Of a stretch of 64,000 bases of DNA, positions 1-7,691 are shown one piece after another. The notes below the pieces were generated by a model. The model saw only the letters and a list, made by a program, of their open reading frames with translations. It did not search any database and was not told the DNA's origin. The stretch comes from Sphingobium sp. Cam5-1 (GTDB lineage: Bacteria; Pseudomonadota; Alphaproteobacteria; Sphingomonadales; Sphingomonadaceae). The translations under genes were made by a program, and so were the position numbers. Each line of letters begins with the position of its first letter. Position 1 is the first letter of the stretch. The stretch lies in contig NZ_CP065138.1 in the NCBI RefSeq assembly GCF_015693305.1, forward strand, positions 186,001 through 250,000. The letters are read 5' to 3'.

Positions 1-330
1 CTGGCGGCTTTCGCGGCAAAATTCGGGCCATTCGCGCGCAATGCGATCATCGCTCCATCGGGACATATAGTGGGTGAAGGCCAGCGCCAGCGGCGCCATT
101 TCCGCTTGCAGCCGTGCTGCCGTTTCCCGCAGGGGGGCATGCGCCTGCCTCTGCATTGCGGGATAGAAAACCTGGTCTTCCAGCGCGAGGTGAGACATTA
201 ATTGCCGGGCAAACTGCCAGCGGAAGGTGCCAAGCTGGCGAGGCGTGGCGTTGTCGGAAATCAGCTGCAAAAATTCGTCGGCGGATACGTCAAGCGCGTC
301 ATGTTGGCTTTGTAATTGCTGCAGGTCCAT
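1..330 (-). CDS. Hemerythrin (HHE) domain protein, 3' end cut by window edge
   Basis: The first 110 residues are visible, starting at an ATG at 330 and open to the left edge. The placement of His10, His47, Glu51 and His87 fits the helical HHE cation-binding domain that binds a di-iron centre or acts as an iron, oxygen or nitrosative-stress sensor. The HxxxE pair (SHLALEDQVFYP) is the typical helix-2 motif. The predicted protein is all alpha-helical, without a signal peptide, so it is probably cytoplasmic. It lies next to superoxide dismutase on the same strand, which suits an oxidative-stress or iron role. Family assignment rests on these residues only; the C-terminal ligands lie outside the window. 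Confidence 0.75.
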   Translation of the reverse strand, partial: MDLQQLQSQHDALDVSADEFLQLISDNATPRQLGTFRWQFARQLMSHLALEDQVFYPAMQRQAHAPLRETAARLQAEMAPLALAFTHYMSRWSDDRIAREWPEFCRESRQ

Positions 331-415
331 CGGCCGTTTCCAAACATAGGATAAGATGCTTTTCGCACGGCGCCGTTAATAATCCGTTCTTTCCGGCGGA
401 TATTGACCGAGGGAG

Positions 416-452
416 ACGCCGTCCGCCGCGCCTTTCGGGCAGCGGACGGCGT
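416..452. terminator. GC-rich hairpin between sodB and the hemerythrin gene
   Basis: A perfect 11-bp stem (416-426 with 442-452, ACGCCGTCCGC) with a 15-base loop lies just downstream of the sodB stop on the minus strand. No clear T-run follows, so it may stabilise the sodB mRNA 3' end or act as a weak terminator. Confidence 0.45.
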
Positions 453-460
453 GACAAGCA

Positions 461-1072
461 TCAGCCCGGCTGATCGGCGCGGCTCGCGCCTTCGCCGTCC
501 AGGTTCAGCGCGACGAAATCCCAATCGATCGCATCCTTCAGCAGGCGCTCAGCATAGTTGGGGCGCAGGTTGCGATAGTCGATATAATAGGCATGTTCCC
601 ACACATCGAGGATCAGCAGCGGGGTGTGGCCATGCGCCACGGGGGTGTCGGCGTCATGATAGCTGGTCACTTCCAGCTTGCCGTCCTTCAGGATTAGCGC
701 GGCCCAGCCGCTGGCGAAATGACCCACGGCTTCCGCCTTCAGCTTTTCGATCAAGGCATCGACCGAGCCGAAGCCTTCGTTGATAAGGGCGAGCAGCGTG
801 CCGGTCGGCTGCTTCTTTTCCGGCGACAGCGACAGCCAGTAGAATGTGTGGTTCCAGATCTGTCCGACCTGGTTGAACAGCGCGCCCTTGCTGCTCTTGA
901 TCAGTTCGACCAGCGACTTGCCTTGCAGGGCGGAATCTGCGGCGACCAGTTCATTCGCCTTCACGACATAGGCGTTGTGATGCTTGCCATGGTGATAGTC
1001 GAAGGTTTCAACCGAAAGAATGTCGCCAAAGGCATCCTTGGGGTAAGGCAGATTGGGCAGCACAAAGGCCAT
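461..1072 (-). CDS. sodB: Superoxide dismutase, Fe type
   Basis: Converts superoxide to hydrogen peroxide and oxygen in the cytoplasm. The 203 residues cover both SOD domains at the usual family length. Metal ligands can be read at His27 (in YHHGKHH), His75 (QIWNHTFYW), Asp156 and His160 (DVWEHAYYID). The active-site Gln71 sits four residues before His75, in the N-terminal domain, which is the arrangement of iron enzymes rather than manganese ones. No signal peptide is present. The C-terminal tail (DGEGASRADQPG) is a short lineage-specific extension. The start ATG has a GAGGAG-like sequence about eight bases upstream. Confidence 0.95.
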   Translation of the reverse strand: MAFVLPNLPYPKDAFGDILSVETFDYHHGKHHNAYVVKANELVAADSALQGKSLVELIKSSKGALFNQVGQIWNHTFYWLSLSPEKKQPTGTLLALINEGFGSVDALIEKLKAEAVGHFASGWAALILKDGKLEVTSYHDADTPVAHGHTPLLILDVWEHAYYIDYRNLRPNYAERLLKDAIDWDFVALNLDGEGASRADQPG

Positions 1073-1284
1073 GTCGGAACTCCTCGGGTTCTTGGGATGG
1101 ATGGCGGCATAACGGGCATGCCACCGAAAGGGTCCCGGCCCCGTAGCAGCCTTATTGCGCTGCGGAAAACAGGATATTTTCGTTTAGCTGCATGGAAATA
1201 TCCATGTGACAGCAGCGTAACGATGACATAGAATCATCGGTCAGGCCGTTCACAAATAGCGGCCGGATAATAGGGGACGGATCA

Positions 1285-1848
1285 ATGGCAAAATTCTTCG
1301 GTAATTTGCATCTGGTGCTCGCCGTGGGGCTGGTGTTTGCGCTGGTGGTGATTTTCTCGGTCCCGGCGAACACGATTCCCGAGCAGGCGATCCTGCGTTG
1401 GCTCCACCTGTTCTTCGGCATCGTGTGGATCGGCCTTCTTTATTATTTCAACTTCGTTCAGATTCCGACCATGCCCAAGGTTCCGGCCGAACTGAAGCCG
1501 GGCGTGTCGAAGTTCATCGCGCCTTCGGCCCTGTTTTTCTTCCGCTGGGGCGCAGCGTTGACCGTGCTGACCGGGGCGATCATCGCCTGGCGCAGCGCGT
1601 ATCTGGTTGAAGCGCTGACGCTTCAGCCGGGCTTCGTGCTGATCGGCGTCGGCATGTGGCTGGCGCTGGTGATGGCGTTCAATGTGTGGTTCATCATCTG
1701 GCCGAACCAGAAAAAGGCGCTGGGTATCGTCCCTGCCGAGGATGCGGTGAAGGCCAAGGCGGCGACCACCGCGATGATGTTTTCGCGTATGAACACCCTG
1801 CTGTCGCTGCCGATGCTTTATTGCATGGTGAACTTCAACGGCGGTTGA
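1285..1848 (+). CDS. PuuD-like urate hydroxylase membrane domain protein
   Basis: A 187-residue integral membrane protein with about four or five hydrophobic segments. The stretch WLHLFFGIVWIGLLYYFNF matches the signature of the N-terminal membrane domain of bacterial urate hydroxylase PuuD (urate_ox_N family), including conserved His and Trp residues. Full-length PuuD carries a C-terminal cytochrome c domain with a CxxCH motif; none is present here, so the protein is a stand-alone membrane domain. No purine-catabolism genes are nearby, so urate oxidation is not supported by context and the true substrate is unknown. It is transcribed alone. Confidence 0.7.
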   Translation: MAKFFGNLHLVLAVGLVFALVVIFSVPANTIPEQAILRWLHLFFGIVWIGLLYYFNFVQIPTMPKVPAELKPGVSKFIAPSALFFFRWGAALTVLTGAIIAWRSAYLVEALTLQPGFVLIGVGMWLALVMAFNVWFIIWPNQKKALGIVPAEDAVKAKAATTAMMFSRMNTLLSLPMLYCMVNFNGG

Positions 1849-1918
1849 CATTAATTGAGTGGGCGGGGTTGGCTAAGGCTGGTCCCGCCTGCGTTAAAAA
1901 CGCGTTCTACTACGAACA

Positions 1919-2566
1919 TTAACCCTGTGGCGGGGTGGTTTCGCCGATTTCCTCGCTATCGAGATTATTGCCCAGCGTCAGACCATGGCGGGTGAGCATC
2001 GGGATGTTGGCGAGGGCGAAGAGGAGCGACACGATCGTGACGCCCCAGACCTTGACCGCGAGCCATGCGTCGAAGGTCATCGAGTGGCGCATCACTTCAT
2101 TGGCGATGGCCATGGCGACGAAGAAGAAGCCCCAGTTGCGGGACAGCTTGCGCCAACCTTCTTCGGTGAGGCCGTCATAGGCGGCTTGCAGAAGATATTT
2201 GAGCAGCGCCTTGCCGCGCAGCAGCCCGCCGAACAGCATCAGGGCGAAGAAGCTGTAAATGATCGTCGGCTTTACCTGAATGAAGCTCTGATCCTGGAAA
2301 TAGATGGTGAGGCCGCCGAAAAAGAGGACGAGCATCGCTGACAACCACAGCATCGGCGACACGCGGCCAAGCTTTATCTTTGAAATGATCACGGCGATGA
2401 CGATGGCGGCCATGAACGCGGCCGTGCTGAGGGTCATCGCGGTAATCGGATTGCCGGGACCCCAGATCCAGCCCGCGCCCTTGTAGCTCAGGAAGAAGAC
2501 GAGCAGCGGGCCGAAGTCGAGCGCGAGGCTCAGGTTGCCGCCGTGGGTGGGTTTGGTGTCAGTCAT
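1919..2566 (-). CDS. yciB: YciB/IspZ family inner-membrane protein (septation protein A)
   Basis: A 215-residue polytopic membrane protein with five or six hydrophobic segments. It matches the YciB/IspZ family: an N-terminal DFGPLLVFFLSY segment, a central KPTIIYSFFALMLFGG segment and LSRNWGFFFVAMAIANEV near the C-terminus. Homologues link envelope synthesis and division proteins and are needed for normal septation in some pathogens; the molecular role is unclear. It is followed on the same strand by ftsY across a stretch filled by a palindromic repeat, so any cotranscription would be with the ftsY-mtaB-dapF group. The adjacency to ftsY and the family assignment are seen; the division role is family knowledge. 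Confidence 0.88.
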   Translation of the reverse strand: MTDTKPTHGGNLSLALDFGPLLVFFLSYKGAGWIWGPGNPITAMTLSTAAFMAAIVIAVIISKIKLGRVSPMLWLSAMLVLFFGGLTIYFQDQSFIQVKPTIIYSFFALMLFGGLLRGKALLKYLLQAAYDGLTEEGWRKLSRNWGFFFVAMAIANEVMRHSMTFDAWLAVKVWGVTIVSLLFALANIPMLTRHGLTLGNNLDSEEIGETTPPQG

Positions 2567-2575
2567 TGTGTATTT

Positions 2576-2680
2576 CCGTCATCCCAGCGCTGAAATGAGG
2601 CACGTGACTCATTTCAACTGGGATCTCATGAGGCTGGGTTGTGCCGTAAAGGCATGCGACCCCAGCTTCTGCTGGCATGG
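2576..2680. repeat. Family A palindromic repeat with nested CACGTG hairpin
   Basis: Arms CCGTCATCCCAGC and GCTGGCATGGCG flank a 100-base palindromic element between yciB and ftsY. It has the same outline as the copies at 4586-4668, 7590-7648 and 21716-21799. The tip of its left half is replaced by an extra hairpin at 2591-2616 (arms TGAAATGAG and CTCATTTCA around the core CACGTG). Confidence 0.85.
2591..2616. repeat. Small CACGTG-core hairpin, copy 1
   Basis: A 26-base near-perfect palindrome. Its central 14 bases (2597-2610) are the reverse complement of GAGTCACGTGCCTC, found exactly at 24485-24498 and 45999-46012. The outer arms (TGAAAT and ATTTCA) differ from those of the other copies but remain complementary. 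Confidence 0.85.
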
Positions 2681-2694
2681 CGCAGATGGGGCGT

Positions 2695-3633
2695 TCATCG
2701 CGCATAGGCTGTTCCTGCGATCGCGCGCGCCATGTCGCCGGGGTCGAAGGGGCGCAGATCCTCGATCTTTTCACCTACGCCGATAGCATGGATGGGCAGG
2801 CGATATTTCTCCGCCGCCGCGACCAGCACGCCGCCGCGCGCGGTGCCATCCAGCTTCGTCATGACGAGGCCGGTGACTTGCGCGACTTCCTTGAACACCT
2901 CGATCTGGTTCAAAGCATTTTGTCCGGTGGTGGCATCCAGTACCAACACAACGTCATGGGGAGCCGCCGGGTTCAACCGGCCGAGCACGCGGCGAATCTT
3001 GGCCAATTCGTCCATCAGCTCGGTCTTGTTCTGAAGGCGGCCGGCCGTATCGACGATCAGCACGTCGATGCCGGTGGCGGTCGCCTGCTTGACCGCATCG
3101 AACACGATGCCTGCTGCGTCGCCCCCTTCCTTGCCAGCGACGATGGGGATGCCGAGGCGATCGGCCCAGACCTTTAGCTGCCCGATTGCGGCGGCGCGGA
3201 AGGTGTCGCCCGCCGCCAGCATCACGCCATAATCCTGTTCCAGGAAATTATTGGCGAGCTTGGCGATGGTGGTGGTTTTGCCCGAACCGTTGACGCCGAT
3301 GACTAAAATGACCTGCGGGCGAGGAAAGGCTTCGATCTCCAACGGCCGGGCTACGGGGGCGAGAACCTTCTCGATCTCCTTCGCGATGATTTCGCGGAGA
3401 TAGTCTTCGGTGAGTTCGCGGTTGTAGCGGCCTTCGGACAGGCGATCGCGTACGCGGGCGGCCATGGCGGGGCCGAGGTCGCTGACAATCAGTGCTTCCT
3501 CGATCTCATCGAGCGTCTGGTCGTCAAGCGCAGCCTTGGTGAAGAGGCCGGTGAGGTTCTCGCCAAGCTTGTCGGAGGTGCGCTTCAGGCCGCCGAAGAG
3601 GCGGTCGCGCCAGCTGGTGCCGGGTTCAGTCAT
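2695..3633 (-). CDS. ftsY: Signal recognition particle receptor FtsY
   Basis: The SRP receptor GTPase, which docks Ffh-bound ribosomes at the inner membrane. In 312 residues the N domain covers about 10-100 and the G domain 105-310. Motifs are GVNGSGKTT (113-121), DTFRAAA (143-149), DTAGR (195-199) and TKLDG (259-263). The acidic A domain of enterobacterial FtsY is absent, as in many alphaproteobacteria. The stop of mtaB's neighbour lies within four bases of this start (ftsY begins at 3633, mtaB ends at 3630), so mtaB and ftsY overlap and are probably cotranscribed. Its partner ffh lies 2.5 kb away on the other strand. Confidence 0.97.
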   Translation of the reverse strand: MTEPGTSWRDRLFGGLKRTSDKLGENLTGLFTKAALDDQTLDEIEEALIVSDLGPAMAARVRDRLSEGRYNRELTEDYLREIIAKEIEKVLAPVARPLEIEAFPRPQVILVIGVNGSGKTTTIAKLANNFLEQDYGVMLAAGDTFRAAAIGQLKVWADRLGIPIVAGKEGGDAAGIVFDAVKQATATGIDVLIVDTAGRLQNKTELMDELAKIRRVLGRLNPAAPHDVVLVLDATTGQNALNQIEVFKEVAQVTGLVMTKLDGTARGGVLVAAAEKYRLPIHAIGVGEKIEDLRPFDPGDMARAIAGTAYAR

Positions 3634-4961
3634 TGCCGAGCCTCTTGCGCGATCAGCACGCCATTCTCAAGGGCCGTGATGGTTGCGGACGTGATCGAGG
3701 AAGGCGGTTGAGGCGTGACGAAGCGAACCGGCGCGAAATTTTCGGCGTGGCCGGTCAGGCCGTTGCGCTCGACCAGCACCGATTGGGTGGTGCCGATGAG
3801 GCTTTGCAGCCATTGCTGGCGCTGCGCTTCGCAGGCCGAGCGAAGGCGGGCAGCTCGGGCTTTGACCGTAGCGCGGTCCACCTGCGGCATGCGGGCGGCG
3901 GGGGTGCCTGCGCGTGGGGAGTAGGGGAAGATATGGCCGTGCACGATGGCGCATTCGTCGACCAGCTTCAGGCTGTTTTCGAACATCGTCTCATCCTCGG
4001 TCGGGAAGCCAGCGATGATGTCCGCCCCGATGCTGATGGCGGGGCGGGCAGCCTTGAGCCGCTCCACGATGCGAATGGCATCGGCGCGGCTATGGCGGCG
4101 CTTCATGCGCTTGAGGATCATGTCGTCGCCCGCCTGAAGCGAGAGGTGGAGGTGCGGCATCATGCGCGGCTCATGGGCGATGAGGTCGAAGAGCCGGTCG
4201 TCGATCTCCACGCTGTCGAGGGAGGAGAGGCGCAGGCGCGGCAAGGACGGCACGGCTTTCAGGATGCGCTCGACCAGGAGGCCGAGCGAGGGTGATCCGG
4301 GGAGGTCAGGGCCGTAGCTGGTGACGTCGACGCCGGTCAGCACGATTTCCTGATAGCCTGCGTCCACCAGCTCGCGCGCCTTGTCGATGACGGCGCCTGC
4401 GGGGACAGAGCGGCTATTTCCCCGGCCATAGGGGATGATGCAGAAGGTGCAGCGATGGTCGCAGCCATTTTGCACCTCCAGGAAGGCGCGGGCATGTTCG
4501 GCAAAGGCGCTGGCCATGTGCGGCGCTGTGTCGCGGACAGCCATAATGTCGGAGACTTGGACTTTCTCCGCTGCCTTCAATACGTCCGTCACCCCAGCGG
4601 AGGCTGGGGTCTCGTGCGGTAGGGCGCGGCGTTGGGCCTGAGATCCCAGCTTCCGCTGGGGTGACGGGTAGGTGGTGGGGTCGAGTTTCTCGCGGTTGCC
4701 TATTACCGCGTCGACCTCCGCCATTCGGGCGAAGGTTTCCGGCTCGGTTTGTGCAGCGCAGCCCGTCACCATGATCCGCGCCTCTGGTCGTTCGCGGCGG
4801 GCGCGGCGGATGGCTTGGCGGGTCTGGCGCACCGCTTCGGCGGTTACCGCGCAGCTGTTGACGACGATAAGGTCATCCTGCCCGCCTGCCATCTCGCGGA
4901 TGGCCTCGCTTTCCGCGATGTTGAGGCGGCAGCCGAGGGTGATGATCTGCGGGCCGCTCAT
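3630..4961 (-). CDS. mtaB: tRNA t6A37 methylthiotransferase MtaB, with a translated repeat insertion
   Basis: A radical-SAM enzyme that adds a methylthio group to t6A at position 37 of ANN-decoding tRNAs. The N-terminal MTTase domain carries the cluster cysteines Cys11, Cys37 and Cys68. The radical-SAM motif is CDHRCTFC (Cys167, Cys171, Cys174). A TRAM-like C-terminus follows. Residues about 99-126 (beginning SPQRKLGSQ and ending PASAGVTD) are encoded by a complete copy of the family A palindromic repeat, lying in the linker between the MTTase and radical-SAM domains without breaking the frame. The start is four bases from the dapF stop (4965). Function is secure; the tolerance of the insert is inferred from the intact frame. 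Confidence 0.93.
   Translation of the reverse strand: MSGPQIITLGCRLNIAESEAIREMAGGQDDLIVVNSCAVTAEAVRQTRQAIRRARRERPEARIMVTGCAAQTEPETFARMAEVDAVIGNREKLDPTTYPSPQRKLGSQAQRRALPHETPASAGVTDVLKAAEKVQVSDIMAVRDTAPHMASAFAEHARAFLEVQNGCDHRCTFCIIPYGRGNSRSVPAGAVIDKARELVDAGYQEIVLTGVDVTSYGPDLPGSPSLGLLVERILKAVPSLPRLRLSSLDSVEIDDRLFDLIAHEPRMMPHLHLSLQAGDDMILKRMKRRHSRADAIRIVERLKAARPAISIGADIIAGFPTEDETMFENSLKLVDECAIVHGHIFPYSPRAGTPAARMPQVDRATVKARAARLRSACEAQRQQWLQSLIGTTQSVLVERNGLTGHAENFAPVRFVTPQPPSSITSATITALENGVLIAQEARQ
4586..4668. repeat. Family A palindromic repeat inside the mtaB coding region
   Basis: A near-perfect inverted repeat with end arms CCGTCACCCCAGCGGA and CCGCTGGGGTGACGG and inner arms GGGGTCTC and GAGATCCC. 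It matches the intergenic copies at 7590 and 21716 in outline. Its length keeps the mtaB reading frame open and it contributes about 28 amino acids. Confidence 0.92.
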
Positions 4962-4964
4962 GCT

Positions 4965-5765
4965 CTAAAAGCGCGTCCAGTCAGCCTCGCCGTCGAAGAC
5001 GTGGGTGGCGGGGCCGGTCATCATGATGTGGCCGCCGGGTTGCCAATCGATGACGAGGTCGCCGCCGGGCAGGGTTACGCGCGTGGGTCCGGTAACGAGC
5101 TTGCGCCGTACGCCTGCGACGGCCGTGGCGCAGGCTCCAGTGCCGCATGCGCGGGTGAGGCCAGCGCCGCGTTCCCAGACGATCAGGCGGATATGATTGT
5201 CGCCGACTATCTGCGCGAAGTTGACGTTGACGCGGGCGGGGAAGAGCGGATCGGTCTCGATCAGCGGGCCTAAATGCTCGAAGTTCACACCGTTCAGATC
5301 GTCCACGAAGAAGATGACATGCGGGTTGCCGACATTGACGGCGGCGGGGGCGGGGAGGTCTTCCCAGCTGACTGGCATGGTCAGCGTGTCCAGGGCGTAG
5401 GCGAGGGGAATGGCATCCCAGTCGAGCCGGGGCGCGCCCATATCGACGGTAGCACCGCCATTGATTGCCTTGGCTTCCAGCAGTCCCGCCTTGGTTTCGA
5501 TCAGCACGTCGCGGCCGACGAACAGGGGAACGCAGCGGGTAGCGTTGCCGCAGGCTTCGACTTCGCTGCCGTCGCTGTTGAAGATGCGCATGGATACGTC
5601 GGCGCGATCGGACTGGCCGATGAGGATCAGCTGATCGCAGCCTATGCCTGCGTGGCGGTCGGCTATGGCTTGGGCGCGGGTGGGGGTCACGTCGACCGCG
5701 CCCTCCCGCGCGTCGATCACGACGAAGTCGTTGCCCAGCCCGTGCATTTTGGAAAATCGGCCCAT
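4965..5765 (-). CDS. dapF: Diaminopimelate epimerase
   Basis: A cofactor-independent racemase that converts LL- to meso-diaminopimelate for lysine and peptidoglycan synthesis. Catalytic cysteines are Cys72 (in ACGNATRC) and Cys207 (in ACGTGAC), each in one of the two pseudo-symmetric lobes. The N-terminal KMHGLGNDFVVID and the NPHVIFFVDD segments are family hallmarks. At 266 residues it has normal length. It is probably the first gene of the dapF-mtaB-ftsY transcript, since the spacing to mtaB is only a few bases. Its product feeds the DAP-type MurE encoded at 57.6 kb. Confidence 0.96.
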   Translation of the reverse strand: MGRFSKMHGLGNDFVVIDAREGAVDVTPTRAQAIADRHAGIGCDQLILIGQSDRADVSMRIFNSDGSEVEACGNATRCVPLFVGRDVLIETKAGLLEAKAINGGATVDMGAPRLDWDAIPLAYALDTLTMPVSWEDLPAPAAVNVGNPHVIFFVDDLNGVNFEHLGPLIETDPLFPARVNVNFAQIVGDNHIRLIVWERGAGLTRACGTGACATAVAGVRRKLVTGPTRVTLPGGDLVIDWQPGGHIMMTGPATHVFDGEADWTRF

Positions 5766-5812
5766 AATGGTCGCGCATGTAGGGGGTGTGGGGGAAAAAG
5801 GCGAGTCTGCAT

Positions 5813-5901
5813 CCCGTCATCCGCCATCCCGGGCTTGACCCGGGATCCCGCTTCCTTGCGCGGGACCGAGCGGGACCCCGGATCAAGTCCGGGGTGACGG
5901 G
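5813..5901. repeat. CCCGGG-type palindromic repeat
   Basis: An 89-bp inverted repeat related to family A at its ends (CCGTCATCC and GGGTGACGGG) but with a CCCGGGCTTGACCCGGGATC interior, a form common between alphaproteobacterial genes. It lies between divergent genes, so it is not a terminator for either. Confidence 0.8.
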
Positions 5902-5995
5902 TAGAGAATGTGGTGCGCGTCATTGCATCCCTCCCCCCATTCCGCTAAGGGCCACATCGCAATTGGGCGGTTCGCCGTTCGATACCCTGACAGAT

Positions 5996-6058
5996 CCATG
6001 GTGCTCACACGGGAGCACCGGATGGACGCTGGCCGGCGAGGTTTCGCCCGCCGGCGGT
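5996..6058 (+). promoter_or_regulatory. Candidate structured 5' leader of ffh
   Basis: Two stable hairpins lie in tandem. The first pairs CCAT (5996-5999) and GGTGCTC (6000-6006) with GAGCACC (6013-6019) and ATGG (6022-6025), leaving a two-base bulge. The second pairs GCCGGCG (6032-6038) with CGCCGGC (6049-6055) and is followed by GGTTTTG. The second resembles an intrinsic terminator some 60 bases before the ffh start, so this could be an attenuator or a conserved leader RNA. Only the structure is seen; regulation is inferred. Confidence 0.5.
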
Positions 6059-6116
6059 TTTGTCGTTTGGCGGGGTGGCGCTGTTTTCCGGGCTTTTCGG
6101 CCCAAATGAGGTGATG

Positions 6117-7586
6117 ATGTTCGATTCGCTAAGCGATCGTCTGAGCGGGGTATTCGACAAGCTGCGTGGGCGCGGTGCGCTGACGGAGGACGATGTCCGC
6201 GCCGCGATGCGCGAGGTGCGAATCGCGCTGTTGGAAGCCGACGTCGCGCTTCCGGTCGTGCGCCAGTTCGTCGATCAGGCGACCGAGCGGGCCGTGGGCA
6301 GCGACGTGCTGCGGTCGGTCACGCCGGGGCAGATGGTCGTCAAGATCGTCTCCGACACGCTGACCGAGACGCTGGGTTCTGAAACGTCCGACCTGCTGAT
6401 CGATGTCAGTCCGCCTGCGGTCATCATGATGGTCGGCCTTCAGGGGTCGGGCAAGACTACCTCCACCGCCAAGATCGCCAAGCGTTTGAAGGAAAAAGAG
6501 CGCAAGAAGGTGCTGATGGCGTCGCTCGACGTCCAGCGTCCGGCCGCGCAGGAACAGTTGGCGGTGCTGGGCACGCAGACCGATGTCGCGACCCTGCCGA
6601 TCGTGGCGGGTCAGCAGCCGGTCGATATCGCCAAGCGGGCTTTGCAGGCGGCGAAGCTTCAGGGCTTCGACGTGGTGATGCTCGACACGGCGGGTCGTTT
6701 GCACGTCGATCAGGCGCTGATGGACGAGATGAAGGCGGTGGCCGAAGTCTCCAATCCGGCGGAAATCCTGCTCGTTGTTGACTCGCTGACCGGCCAGGAC
6801 GCGGTGAATGTCGCAACCAGCTTTACCCAACAGGTGCCGCTGACCGGCGTGGTGCTGACCCGCATGGACGGCGATGCGCGCGGCGGCGCTGCGCTGTCGA
6901 TGCGTGCGGTCACAGGCCGCCCGATCAAATTCGCGGGCACCGGCGAAAAGCTGGACGCGATCGAGCCATTCCATCCCGCGCGCGTGGCGCAGCGCATCCT
7001 TGGCATGGGCGACGTCGTGTCGCTGGTCGAGAAGGCGGCCGAGGCGGTCGACGCCGATGAAGCCGAGAAGCTCGCCAAGAAGATGGCCAAGGGTCAGTTC
7101 GACATGAACGACCTGCGCGCCCAGCTTAACCAGATGCGCCGCATGGGTGGCCTCGGCGCGCTGGCGGGCATGCTGCCGGGCCTCAAGAAGGCGCAGGCCG
7201 CGATGGCGGCGAGCGGGGCCAATGACAAGACGCTGATCCATCTGGACGCGATGATCGGATCGATGACGCCCAAGGAGCGGGAGAAGCCCGGCCTGATCAA
7301 CGCCAAGCGCAAGATCCGCATCGCCAAGGGTAGCGGACGCACGGTGCAGGAAGTCAACAAGCTCCTGAAAATGCATCAGGAGATGGAAACGGCGATGAAG
7401 AAGATCCGCAAGATGGGCGGATTGAAGGGGCTCGCCAAGATGTTCACCGGCGGTGGCATGGACAAGCTGATGGGTGGCGCGGGTGGCGCGCCGGACCTTG
7501 GCGGGCTTGGTGGATTGGGCGGCCTTGGAGGCGGAGGCAATATGCCCAACCTGCCGCCGGGCTTTCAGAATTTCATGAAGAAATAG
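6117..7586 (+). CDS. ffh: Signal recognition particle protein Ffh
   Basis: The SRP54 GTPase that binds signal peptides and 4.5S RNA and pairs with FtsY. In 489 residues the N domain covers 1-95, the G domain 100-295 with GLQGSGKTT (107-115), DTAGRLHVD and TRMDGDARGG, and the methionine-rich M domain about 300-450. The extreme C-terminus is a Gly/Leu-rich low-complexity tail (GGLGGLGGLGGGGN). The start at 6117 gives the conserved MFDSLSDRL opening; an ATG directly before it (6114) and an upstream in-frame ATG at 6060 are less likely. No 4.5S RNA gene is visible in the window. Confidence 0.96.
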   Translation: MFDSLSDRLSGVFDKLRGRGALTEDDVRAAMREVRIALLEADVALPVVRQFVDQATERAVGSDVLRSVTPGQMVVKIVSDTLTETLGSETSDLLIDVSPPAVIMMVGLQGSGKTTSTAKIAKRLKEKERKKVLMASLDVQRPAAQEQLAVLGTQTDVATLPIVAGQQPVDIAKRALQAAKLQGFDVVMLDTAGRLHVDQALMDEMKAVAEVSNPAEILLVVDSLTGQDAVNVATSFTQQVPLTGVVLTRMDGDARGGAALSMRAVTGRPIKFAGTGEKLDAIEPFHPARVAQRILGMGDVVSLVEKAAEAVDADEAEKLAKKMAKGQFDMNDLRAQLNQMRRMGGLGALAGMLPGLKKAQAAMAASGANDKTLIHLDAMIGSMTPKEREKPGLINAKRKIRIAKGSGRTVQEVNKLLKMHQEMETAMKKIRKMGGLKGLAKMFTGGGMDKLMGGAGGAPDLGGLGGLGGLGGGGNMPNLPPGFQNFMKK

Positions 7587-7589
7587 TCT

Positions 7590-7648
7590 GTCATCCCAGC
7601 GAAGGCTGGGATCTCAGGCACAAGATCCCAGCCTTCGCTGGGATGACG
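7590..7648. repeat. Family A palindromic repeat between ffh and rpsP
   Basis: A compact, almost perfect inverted repeat: GTCATCCCAGCGAAGGCTGG against CCAGCCTTCGCTGGGATGAC around a short centre. It lies just after the ffh stop and may double as a 3' hairpin, but it has no T-run. Confidence 0.92.
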
Positions 7649-7691
7649 AATTGAAGCTAAGTAGATTAGAGTAGAAAGGTCAAAAACTAAC

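Larger units (their letters stand above)
5766..6116. other. 351-bp divergent intergenic region between dapF and ffh
   Basis: It holds the start region of dapF, a palindromic element at 5813-5901 (arms CCCGTCATCC and GGGGTGACGGG, centre with CCCGGGCTTGACCCGGGATC) and, nearest ffh, the two-hairpin leader at 5996-6058. No coding region is supported; open frames here are by-products of the palindromes. Confidence 0.7.

Noticed and set aside
5900..6060. 4.5S SRP RNA gene next to ffh
   Set aside because: The conserved GGAAGGAAGCAGCC-like region of SRP RNA is not found; the hairpins do not match its fold.
6129..7376. A 415-codon open frame on the minus strand across ffh
   Set aside because: It is an Arg/His-rich shadow of ffh without any recognisable fold.
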